From contig NZ_JALHQD010000002.1 in assembly GCF_022842145.1 (NCBI RefSeq), positions 581,181 through 645,180 on the forward strand: 64,000 bases of DNA, written 5' to 3'. Under the pieces are notes generated by a model. The model had not been told where the DNA came from and ran no database searches. It saw nothing but the letters and a program-made list of their open reading frames with translations. Position 1 is the first letter of the stretch, and every line of letters begins with the position of its first letter. Positions 57,252 through 64,000 of this stretch are shown in pieces. Origin of the DNA: Tabrizicola sp. GTDB taxonomy: Bacteria > Pseudomonadota > Alphaproteobacteria > Rhodobacterales > Rhodobacteraceae. Both the position numbers and the translations under genes were made by a program.

Positions 57252-57371
57252 GGTTCTGTGAGCCTTTGGTTTCAAGGGGTTGGCCGTGGGCGGTAGGAGT
57301 TTCTTAAGGTCTGGATTTCGGCGCTTCGGGGCGCTCGTCGTCGACTTCGTCGCTCCTCGCTTGAGTCGTAC

Positions 57372-57399
57372 CGACGAGAAGCCGAAGGCGCACGAGGAG
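57372..57399 (-). repeat. Hairpin-forming dispersed repeat, copy B
   Basis: On the minus strand it matches the core of copy A in 26 of 28 positions. A folding arm (CGAGGAGCGACGAAG on that strand) lies to the left at about 57343-57357. It sits between two convergent genes, 2 bp from the RES gene stop. Confidence 0.6.
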
Positions 57400-57400
57400 G

Positions 57401-57877
57401 TTACTGCGGGTAGGCCAGGAGCCGGCCAGTGAGGCTTGCCTCCGGCCAGCGGAAGAGGACCAGGTGCCAGCGCGACGGTTCGGACCGGGCGGTGTAGATC
57501 ATCCCGTCCGCCCCGAAGGCGCGGGCGCGGTCGGAGACGGTCCAGCTGGAGGCCGGCAGGCCCTCGGCGCGCTGGGGCAGCCAGGGGATGGCGGCGAGGG
57601 CGGGGTCGATCTGCGCGGCCGTGCACTGGGCGGGGTCGCGCAGGTCGAGGACCTTGGTGGTCAGGCGCAGTTCGCAGATTACGCGGGGCGGGTCGGTGTC
57701 GCGGACGTAGGTCGCGATCGCATGTTCGGCCCAGTCGGGGCGGGGCGAGACGTAAAGCGTGGGCTGGCCGGAATGGTGAAAGCGGCCCTCGGGACTGACG
57801 GCGGGGGCCAGCGCCTGATCGGCCCGCGCGGCGGGCACGATGCGGTAGAACAAACCGTCAAGGTGGCTGAGGCCCAT
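57401..57877 (-). CDS. RES-domain protein (possible NAD-degrading toxin family), orphan
   Basis: 158 aa. RES-family landmarks are FYRIVPA with Arg near residue 13, SPEGRFHHSGQPTLYVSP, a Glu in DWAEHAI, and the late serine region GADGMIYTARSEPSRWHLVLF. RES proteins in Xre-RES toxin-antitoxin pairs degrade NAD+. No Xre antitoxin gene lies on either side, so this may be a solitary or repurposed member. The start MGLSHLDGLFYR at 57877 was chosen; an upstream in-frame start at 57913 adds a low-complexity end. Confidence 0.7.
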   Translation of the reverse strand: MGLSHLDGLFYRIVPAARADQALAPAVSPEGRFHHSGQPTLYVSPRPDWAEHAIATYVRDTDPPRVICELRLTTKVLDLRDPAQCTAAQIDPALAAIPWLPQRAEGLPASSWTVSDRARAFGADGMIYTARSEPSRWHLVLFRWPEASLTGRLLAYPQ

Positions 57878-57984
57878 GCTGGCAGGCTTAGCGGCGGTCC
57901 CGCCCCCGGGCAAGGTCGTGCAGGGCTTGCGGGCGCCGTCGGGCTGTAGCAGTCAGGGCGGGCAGGGCCAAAGGCGGAAGCATC

Positions 57985-59187
57985 GTGACGGACACGCGGG
58001 CGGCAGACGGGGGCGGAATGGCGGTCTGGCTGCTGGCCTTGGGCCAGACGCTGATCTACGCGGGCTGCTACTATTCCTTTCCCGCGCTGCTGCCGGACCT
58101 TGAGGCCGCGACGGGCTGGACCAAGGGTGAGCTTGCGCTGGGGCCGACGCTGGCCTTCCTGATCATGGCGGGGCTGACGCCCTTTACCGGCCGACTGGTG
58201 GACCGGGGCCTTGGCGGCGAAATGCTCATCTGGCTGCCGGTGCTGTGCGCGCTTGGCGTTGCGGGCTTGGGGCTGGTCGGAAGCCTGACCGGCTGGCTGG
58301 CGCTTTGGGCGCTGATCGGCGTGGCGCAGGCGGGGAGCCTTTACGAGACCTGTTTTGCCTTTCTGACCCGGCGTCTGGGGGACGGCGCGCGGGCTGCGAT
58401 CACCCGGGTGACGCTGGTCGCGGGTTTTGCCGGGACGCTGGCCTTTCCGCTGGGTCACTGGCTGGGGCAGGTGCTGGGCGGGCAGGGCGCGCTGGTGGTC
58501 TTTGCGGGACTTGTGCTGCTCGCAGCACCGCTGAACGCTGTCGCGGTGCGCCAGTTGCGCCAGCGCGAGCGGGCAGGCCAGGCCATCCCCCCAAGCCCGC
58601 CGGGCATGCTGCAGGTGGCGTTGAAGAAGCCAGCCTTCTGGATCATCTCCCTGGGCTTTCTTGCGGTTTATCTGAACCACGGCATCCTGATCACCTATGC
58701 GCTGATCCTGTTCGCGGACCGCGGTGCGGCGCCGGGGCTTGCGGCACTGGCGGCAGCCTGCATCGGTCCGGCGCAGGTCGCCGGGCGGCTGGTCCTGCTG
58801 GCGGCAGGCGCGCGGGTGACGACGACACAGGCGACGATGGCCTCGCTGGGCGGGGCGGTCCTCGCGGGGGTGCTGCTGTGGCTGGCCGGTCTGGCGCCCT
58901 GGCTGATCTTTGCCTTTGCGCTGGCGCAAGGCGCGGGGATCGGATTGACCTCGATCCTGCGGCCAGTGCTGATCGCCGAGATCCTGGGCCGTGAGGGATT
59001 TGGTGCGATCTCGGGTGCGGCGGCGGTGGCGCCGATCCTGGCTTCGGCGGCAGCGCCCTCGGTGGGGGCGGCGCTGCTGGCCTGGGGCGGGCCGGAACTG
59101 GTCTACGCGGTCTGCCTGGCGTTGGCGGTGACCGGGCTGGCCTTGATGGCGCTTCTGCTGCTGCGACGGAACCGGACGGACCGATAG
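57985..59187 (+). CDS. MFS transporter
   Basis: 400 aa, 12 hydrophobic segments, GTG start. FTGRLVDRGLGG after helix 2 is the MFS loop motif, and SLYETCFAFLTRRLG lies in helix 4-5. It resembles oxalate/formate-antiporter-like (monocarboxylate) carriers. The substrate is not evident; neighbours are unrelated. Confidence 0.85.
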   Translation: MTDTRAADGGGMAVWLLALGQTLIYAGCYYSFPALLPDLEAATGWTKGELALGPTLAFLIMAGLTPFTGRLVDRGLGGEMLIWLPVLCALGVAGLGLVGSLTGWLALWALIGVAQAGSLYETCFAFLTRRLGDGARAAITRVTLVAGFAGTLAFPLGHWLGQVLGGQGALVVFAGLVLLAAPLNAVAVRQLRQRERAGQAIPPSPPGMLQVALKKPAFWIISLGFLAVYLNHGILITYALILFADRGAAPGLAALAAACIGPAQVAGRLVLLAAGARVTTTQATMASLGGAVLAGVLLWLAGLAPWLIFAFALAQGAGIGLTSILRPVLIAEILGREGFGAISGAAAVAPILASAAAPSVGAALLAWGGPELVYAVCLALAVTGLALMALLLLRRNRTDR

Positions 59188-59193
59188 GCCGGG

Positions 59194-59976
59194 TCAGGAC
59201 TTTGGGCGTCGGTCGACAAAGGCCTGGATGCCTGCGTTGGTGTCCGGCAACAGGACGTTCTCGACCATGATGGCGCCGGCAACCGCATAGGCCTGGTCAA
59301 CCGGCAGGCCAAGTTGCGCCTGGAACGCCCGTTTGCCCAGCCGAATCGCGGCGGGGTCCTTGGCGGCGATCTGGCGGGCAAGGGCCAGCGTCTCGGCCTC
59401 AAGCTGGTCCGGGGCGGCAAGGCGGTTCACCACGCCAAGCGCATGGGCGCGGGTAGCAGAGAGGAAATCCCCGGTCGTCAGCAGTTCGAACGCAGCACCG
59501 GGGGCCAGTCGCCGGGTGAGGGCCACTGCGGGGGTGGAACAGAAGAGGCCGAGGTTGATGCCGTTCACGCCGAAGCGGGCGGTTTCAGAGGCGACGATCA
59601 GGTCGCAGGAACAGGCAAGCTGGCAACCCGCGGCGGTGGCGACGCCCTGCACCTGTGCGATCACCGGCTGGGGCAGGGCGGCGACGTGCTGCATCACCCG
59701 GGAGCAGCGGTTGAAAAGGGTCTGGAAAGCGGAGCGGCCGTCGTCAGCATCGACGCGGTAGCCTTGCATCTCTTTCAGGTCATGGCCGGCGGAGAACGCC
59801 TTGCCCTCGGCGCCCAGGATGACCACGCGGACGCTTTCATCCTGCGCAAGGCTGGCCAGCGCCTCGTCCAGCGCCATGAGCATCTGGGTCGACAGGGCGT
59901 TCAGGGTCTGCGGCTGGGCCAGGGTGAGGGTGGCGATACCGTCCTGGTCGTGGCGGTGGATCAGGGGGTCGGTCAT
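59194..59976 (-). CDS. Enoyl-CoA hydratase/isomerase family protein (ECHDC3-like)
   Basis: 260 aa crotonase. Oxyanion-hole segment GKAFSAGHDLKEM and second block GVATAAGCQLACSCDL. The positions of the two catalytic glutamates of hydratases read CQLAC and GVNGINLG, so both acids are missing (Gln and Gly/Asn in place of Glu). This pattern is typical of the ECHDC3 subgroup and argues against simple hydratase activity. Start at 59976 follows GGAGATATCC. Confidence 0.85.
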   Translation of the reverse strand: MTDPLIHRHDQDGIATLTLAQPQTLNALSTQMLMALDEALASLAQDESVRVVILGAEGKAFSAGHDLKEMQGYRVDADDGRSAFQTLFNRCSRVMQHVAALPQPVIAQVQGVATAAGCQLACSCDLIVASETARFGVNGINLGLFCSTPAVALTRRLAPGAAFELLTTGDFLSATRAHALGVVNRLAAPDQLEAETLALARQIAAKDPAAIRLGKRAFQAQLGLPVDQAYAVAGAIMVENVLLPDTNAGIQAFVDRRPKS

Positions 59977-60050
59977 TGGATATCTCCGGGCATTGCATCT
60001 TGGCGGGACTTCACGCCAGTCTACGGGTCGGTCGGGATGAGGGAAAGAGA

Positions 60051-60473
60051 ATGCAGCTTGCACTGGACGCGGCAGGGCTGACCGAGTTTCTGTACCGCGA
60101 GTTCGGCCAGGTGGCCGGGGACTTCGCGGTGGAGCGGGTCAAGGTGGACGGGCTTACGCTGCGGTTGAAAGTGGAAGAGAGGCATCTTCGGCCGGGTGGC
60201 ACGGTCAGCGGGCCGAAGATCTTTGCCCTGGCCGATGTGGCGATGTATCTGGCGGTGCTGGCGCGGATCGGGCCGGTGGCCTTGGCGGTGACGACCAGCT
60301 CTGCCATCGACTTCATGCGCAAGCCTGTGGCAGGACGCGATCTTCTGGGCGAGGCGCGGCTTTTGAAGCTGGGACGAAGCCATGCCGTCGGGGATGTGCT
60401 GATCTTCAGCGAGGGATCGGCCGAGCCGGTCGCCCGGGCGAGCCTGACCTATTCGATCCCGCCGGTCGGCTAG
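60051..60473 (+). CDS. PaaI-type hotdog thioesterase
   Basis: 140 aa. Hotdog-fold pattern HLRPGGTVSGPKIFALADVAMYLAVL with the catalytic acid (Asp) in LADVAMY, and SSAIDFMRKPVAG. It would hydrolyse acyl-CoA thioesters in the cytoplasm. It is divergent from the crotonase gene, with 74 bp between starts. Its stop overlaps that of the bactofilin gene. Confidence 0.88.
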   Translation: MQLALDAAGLTEFLYREFGQVAGDFAVERVKVDGLTLRLKVEERHLRPGGTVSGPKIFALADVAMYLAVLARIGPVALAVTTSSAIDFMRKPVAGRDLLGEARLLKLGRSHAVGDVLIFSEGSAEPVARASLTYSIPPVG

Positions 60474-60850
60474 GCTTTCGGCTTGAGGAACCGCCCCTCG
60501 ATCCCGGCGCCGCTTTCGATGATCAGCGAAGTGGTCGTGACATCGGCACGGACGTCGGACGAGGCGCGCAGGGTGAAGCTTTCGCAGGATACCTTGCCGT
60601 CCAGCTTGCCTTTCACTTCGACGGTATGGGCGGTGACCGTGCCCTTCACCTTTCCCTCGTTCCCGATGATCAGGCCGTTGGCAGTGATGTTGCCGTCGAT
60701 TTCGCCCAGGACCTCCACCGAGCCGGCGGAGGACACTTCGCCGGTGATCCGGAGATCCGCGCCGAGGACCGAGCGGGCCGAGTTGGTGCCGGGCGCAGAG
60801 GGGCGGGGCACGGACGGGGCTGAGGTCGGTTCGGAGGTCTTGGAGAACAT
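60470..60850 (-). CDS. Bactofilin-family cytoskeletal protein
   Basis: 126 aa. A Pro/Ser-rich N-terminal tail (residues 1-25) precedes the right-handed beta-helix repeat core (VLGADLRITGEVSSAGSVEVLGEIDGNI...). Bactofilins polymerise without nucleotide and position cell-wall enzymes. The usual M23 peptidase partner gene is not adjacent. Confidence 0.92.
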   Translation of the reverse strand: MFSKTSEPTSAPSVPRPSAPGTNSARSVLGADLRITGEVSSAGSVEVLGEIDGNITANGLIIGNEGKVKGTVTAHTVEVKGKLDGKVSCESFTLRASSDVRADVTTTSLIIESGAGIEGRFLKPKA

Positions 60851-61044
60851 CGCGTGATCCTTGGGCGAGCGGCCTTGGACGAAGGGCCTTGGGCAGGGGT
60901 TGGCTAGATAAGGAAGGATCGCGGTTGTCCGGTCAAGGGGCGGCGTGCGCGGAAGGCGGCTTTCCCCGTGGTCGATGTCGCAAGCGGGGCTGACAAGGTG
61001 GGGGCGGGATGGTCAGATCGGGCCGGGAATCAGGGGGTCTTTCC

Positions 61045-62022
61045 ATGCAGGATGCGTTCTTTCAGCCGGTGTCGGGGTTCGACCTGCCGCGCTTTGCCGG
61101 GGTGCCGACCTTCATGCGGCTGCCGCATGTACCGTTCGACCATCCGCGGTTTCCGGAGGTGCAGATCGGCTTGATCGGCGCGCCCTGGGACGGGGGGACG
61201 ACGAACCGGCCGGGTCCGCGCCACGGGCCGCGCCAGTTGCGGGACCTCTCGACGATGATCCGGGCGATGAACGGGGCGACCTGGGTGGCTCCGTTCGAGC
61301 TGGCGCGGTGTGCCGACCTTGGGGACGTGGCGCCGAATCCGGCCGACCTGATGGATTCGATGGCGCGGATGGAGGCGTTCTATTCGCGTGTGGTGGCGGC
61401 GGGGATCAGGCCGCTGACGGGGGGCGGGGACCATCTGTGCTCGCTTCCCATCCTGCGGGCGGTGGCGAAGGCGCGACCGGTGGGAATGATCCAGTTCGAC
61501 AGCCATACCGACCTGAACGACATCTATTTCGGGACCTCGCGGTACAATCACGGAACGCCGTTCCGGCGGGCGGTGGAGGAGGGGCTCATCGACCCCAAGC
61601 GCTATTGCCTGATCGGCATCCGGGGCACGGCTTATGGCCGGGAGGACTGGGACTTTGCCGAAGCCAACGGTATCCGGATCATCCCCATCGCCGAGTTCCA
61701 CGCGCGCGGGGCCGAGGATGTCATGGCCGAAGCGCGGGAGATCGTGGGGCAGGGGCCTACTTACGTAACCTATGACATCGACTTTGTGGACCCGACCTTT
61801 GCGCCGGGGACAGGAACGCCGGAGGTCGGGGGGCCGACCTCGTGGCAGGCCCTGCAGGTGGCGCGGGGCTTGCGCGGTCTGGATGTGGTGGGGGCGGACC
61901 TGGTCGAGGTCTCGCCTCCGTTCGATCAGTCGGGCGGCACGGCCTGGTTGGGGATCAGCCTGATGTTCGAGATGCTGTGCGTGATGGCCGAGATGATTTC
62001 GGGGCAGGCCGCGCGGGACTGA
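61045..62022 (+). CDS. Agmatinase/arginase-family ureohydrolase
   Basis: 325 aa. All six manganese ligands are present: His130 (GGGDH), Asp152, His154 and Asp156 (FDSHTD), Asp244 and Asp246 (YDIDFVDP). Full length matches SpeB-like guanidino hydrolases. The DSHTD form, in place of the commoner DAHxD, and the N-terminal 35-residue extension resemble guanidinobutyrase/guanidinopropionase-type enzymes. The substrate could be agmatine or another guanidino acid. Confidence 0.9.
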   Translation: MQDAFFQPVSGFDLPRFAGVPTFMRLPHVPFDHPRFPEVQIGLIGAPWDGGTTNRPGPRHGPRQLRDLSTMIRAMNGATWVAPFELARCADLGDVAPNPADLMDSMARMEAFYSRVVAAGIRPLTGGGDHLCSLPILRAVAKARPVGMIQFDSHTDLNDIYFGTSRYNHGTPFRRAVEEGLIDPKRYCLIGIRGTAYGREDWDFAEANGIRIIPIAEFHARGAEDVMAEAREIVGQGPTYVTYDIDFVDPTFAPGTGTPEVGGPTSWQALQVARGLRGLDVVGADLVEVSPPFDQSGGTAWLGISLMFEMLCVMAEMISGQAARD

Positions 62023-62119
62023 GGGCGGGACGCGGAGGCCAGCCCCGTCGCCAGTGGTTCTCGAACCAATGGCGCACCACTGGCCGCGGGATATTTGGAC
62101 AAAGCAGAAAGGGGCGGCA

Positions 62120-63781
62120 ATGCAGCCTGAGATGATCATCACCAATGCAAAGGTCCTGACGATGGACGAGCCGCGCCCTCGGGCCGAGGCGGTGGCCTTT
62201 GGCGGCGGGCGTATCCTGGCGGTGGGAAGTCGGGCCGAAGTGGAGGCCTTGGCGGGTCCGGGCGTGCGCGTGGTCGATGCGGGGGGGCGGACGCTGCTGC
62301 CCGGATTTGTCGAAAGTCACCTCCACCTGGTGCTGGGCGGCAACGAGCTGTCGCAGTTGCAGCTTGGCGGCGTGTCGGGGTTCGACGAGTTGGCGCGCCT
62401 CTTTCGGGCCTATGCCGCGAAGAACCCTGGACTGCCCCTGCTGATGGCGCAGGGGGCCGCATACGAGATTCTGGACCATCCGGTGACGCGGCATGACCTT
62501 GACCGGGTGATCGCCGATCGCCCCTTCGCGATGATGGCGCCGGACCATCACACCGTCTGGGCCAATACCGCGGCCTTGCAGGCGGCGGGCCTGCTGCAGG
62601 GGGCGGAGATGCCCGCTGGACATACTGTGGTCGTGGGCGCCGACGGGACAGCGAGTGGAGAGCTTCTGGAGTTTGAGGCGTTCAGTCCGGTGCTGGCACT
62701 GACCGGCGACCTGCATCTGCAACTGGGCATCGCCACGGGGGGCGAGCCGGACCCCTGGCCGGACGCCGCGCAACGCGCAAAGGACAAGGAGAAGATCGCC
62801 GCGGGTCTTCAGCACTGCGCGATGCACGGGATCACCAGCATGGTGAACATGGATGGCAACCGCTACACCTGTGTCCTCCTTAAAGAGATGGAAGCCGAAG
62901 GTCGCCTGACCGCCCGGGTCAAGGTGCCCTTCCATATGAAGCCGCATATGGAGCTGTCCGAATTGGACCGGGCGTCCGCGATGGCTGCGGAGTTCCGGGG
63001 CGACTGGGTCACAAGCGGTTTCGTGAAGATGTTCATGGACGGCGTCGTCGACAGCCGCACCGCCTATATGCTGCACCCCTATCCCGGCACGACCGAGACC
63101 GGCGCGCCCCTGTTCGAGCCGGAGCGGTTCAAGGCGATCTGCCAGGAGATATCGCGCCGGGACCTGCAGATCGCCGTGCATGCCATCGGCGACGGGGCAG
63201 TGCGGCAGACCATCGACGGCTACGAGGCGGCGGGTCGCCCCGACCTGCGCCACCGGATCGAGCATATCGAGCTGATCGACCGGGCGGATGTGCCACGGCT
63301 TGGGGCGCTGGGGATCACGGCATCCGTGCAACCGCCGCATCCGCCGGGGGCGATGGATTTTCCGATGTCGACGATGGCGCATGTGTTTCACAAGCACCGC
63401 TGGAAGGATGCTTACCTGACCAGGACGCTTGCCGACCACGGCGCGCACCTGGCCTTCGCCTCGGACTGGCCGGTGACGGATGTCAGCGTGATGCGCGGCA
63501 TCCAGTCGGCGCTGACCCGGGTGCCCTATGATGGGGCAGGGGATGAACGCGTCGGGCTTATGGCGACTTTGCGGGCCTATACGGCCGGCGGAGCCTGGGC
63601 GGCCCACTGGGAAGGGCTGACCGGGCGACTGACACCGGGCCTTGCAGCCGATCTGGTGCTGATCGACGGGGATATCGAGGCGATTCCGGACAGGGAACTG
63701 GGCCGCACGGGAATCGCCCTGACGATCGCGGGCGGTACCGTGACCCACGATCCCGGCGGATTGCTCCGGCAGGCGGGGTAA
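62120..63781 (+). CDS. YtcJ-like amidohydrolase family protein
   Basis: 553 aa. Composite N-terminal domain followed by the metal motif ESHLHL (His67, His69). VHAIGDGAV and HRIEHIELI supply further metal histidines, and FASDWPV the catalytic Asp near 477. The family (amidohydro_3) acts on formamides, N-acyl and cyclic amides; the specific substrate is unknown. It follows the ureohydrolase gene by 97 bp, suggesting linked nitrogen-compound degradation. Confidence 0.88.
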   Translation: MQPEMIITNAKVLTMDEPRPRAEAVAFGGGRILAVGSRAEVEALAGPGVRVVDAGGRTLLPGFVESHLHLVLGGNELSQLQLGGVSGFDELARLFRAYAAKNPGLPLLMAQGAAYEILDHPVTRHDLDRVIADRPFAMMAPDHHTVWANTAALQAAGLLQGAEMPAGHTVVVGADGTASGELLEFEAFSPVLALTGDLHLQLGIATGGEPDPWPDAAQRAKDKEKIAAGLQHCAMHGITSMVNMDGNRYTCVLLKEMEAEGRLTARVKVPFHMKPHMELSELDRASAMAAEFRGDWVTSGFVKMFMDGVVDSRTAYMLHPYPGTTETGAPLFEPERFKAICQEISRRDLQIAVHAIGDGAVRQTIDGYEAAGRPDLRHRIEHIELIDRADVPRLGALGITASVQPPHPPGAMDFPMSTMAHVFHKHRWKDAYLTRTLADHGAHLAFASDWPVTDVSVMRGIQSALTRVPYDGAGDERVGLMATLRAYTAGGAWAAHWEGLTGRLTPGLAADLVLIDGDIEAIPDRELGRTGIALTIAGGTVTHDPGGLLRQAG

Positions 63782-63943
63782 CGCCGAAGCCAAGTGCCTG
63801 ATTTTACAGCGAAAGACGACGGTTCCGAAAAAATCGTCATCATTCCGTCATTTTCTGCTTGCGGGTCGGAGGAGCCAAGCCTAAATACCGCCTCACCGAA
63901 GCGGAAGGGAAGCGGGAACGCGGAACGGACGGGACGGGAAGCG
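63782..63943. other. Intergenic region with probable promoter for the gene entering at the right edge
   Basis: AT-richer than its surroundings, with an inverted pair GACGA/TCGTC (about 63815-63838). No gene is supported here. Confidence 0.35.
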
Positions 63944-64000
63944 GTGGCGCAGACCACGGCAAGACAATCTGGAGGCAAGACGGCAGGTACGCCAGGAGTT
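63944..64000 (+). CDS. Possible start of a gene running off the right edge
   Basis: A GTG at 63944 opens a frame MAQTTARQSGGKTAGTPGV that is still open at base 64000 and preceded by GGGACGGGAAG. Nineteen codons are too few to identify a family. Confidence 0.3.
   Translation, partial: MAQTTARQSGGKTAGTPGV

Noticed and set aside
61955..63793. Long - strand open frame under the amidohydrolase gene
   Set aside because: The + strand frame has metal-binding motifs of the amidohydrolase family; the reverse frame has none.
63577..63978. Short - strand frame across the end of the amidohydrolase gene and the right-edge gap
   Set aside because: Mostly antisense to the coding sequence, with no ribosome-binding site or recognisable motif.

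Overview
The window is GC-rich, densely packed bacterial chromosome. It looks like an alphaproteobacterium of the Rhodobacteraceae (Rhodobacter/Paracoccus relatives). The main reasons are a ChpT-type histidine phosphotransferase beside a DUF3553 gene, the ornithine-lipid pair olsB-olsA, ribosomal protein L21 with a long charged tail next to L27, an obgE-proB-proA operon, and many sugar/polyol ABC transport loci. I see no insertion sequence, integrase, CRISPR array or rRNA. One tRNA gene is present, tRNA-Ser(CGA) at about 41.0 kb.

Region 1 (1-13.4 kb): the 5' part of an RND-type efflux adaptor gene, then an odd FadB-like protein with an intact crotonase domain and a damaged dehydrogenase domain. 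A ten-gene divergent carbohydrate locus follows. The leftward arm encodes an ABC ATPase, a glycerol-1-phosphate-dehydrogenase-like enzyme, a HxlB-like sugar isomerase, an SDR and a HAD hydrolase. The rightward arm encodes the solute-binding protein, two permeases, a SorC-type regulator and a xylulokinase-like FGGY kinase. A promoter with an overlapping inverted repeat lies between the arms. The locus probably takes up and oxidises a sugar alcohol and passes it on as a sugar phosphate.

Region 2 (13.4-18.3 kb): dabB-dabA, a two-gene energy-coupled inorganic carbon pump with all four expected DabA active-site residues, divergent from a LysR regulator.

Region 3 (18.3-30.1 kb): a second catabolic locus. 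It has a DUF1537 acid-sugar kinase and a GntR/FCD regulator facing an eight-gene leftward operon: family-5 solute-binding protein, two permeases, two ATPases, PdxA2-type dehydrogenase, DapA-family aldolase and iron alcohol dehydrogenase. A cytoplasmic sialidase-fold protein is transcribed divergently. An 8-mer, CAACTTGT, recurs in both promoter regions and ties the locus together. I consider this the best candidate for an undescribed pathway.

Region 4 (30.1-40.7 kb): a 660-bp gene-free stretch, a PHB-depolymerase-like esterase, a TetR regulator divergent from an IorA/IorB-type molybdenum oxidoreductase, a broken ABM-type monooxygenase, and a ribose-type ABC transporter divergent from another FGGY kinase.

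Region 5 (41-64 kb): mostly housekeeping genes. These are tRNA-Ser, rplU-rpmA with a structured leader, two GNATs, a ThiE-like protein, a TfoX-like protein, TrmJ, a lytic transglycosylase, olsBA, chpT, proA-proB-obgE, ctaA, an M32 peptidase, an orphan RES-domain protein, an MFS carrier, a crotonase, a thioesterase, a bactofilin, an agmatinase-like ureohydrolase and a YtcJ-like amidohydrolase. Hairpin-forming intergenic repeats and a long nested palindrome between proB and proA also lie here. All assignments come from reading motifs and gene order by eye; no database search was run.
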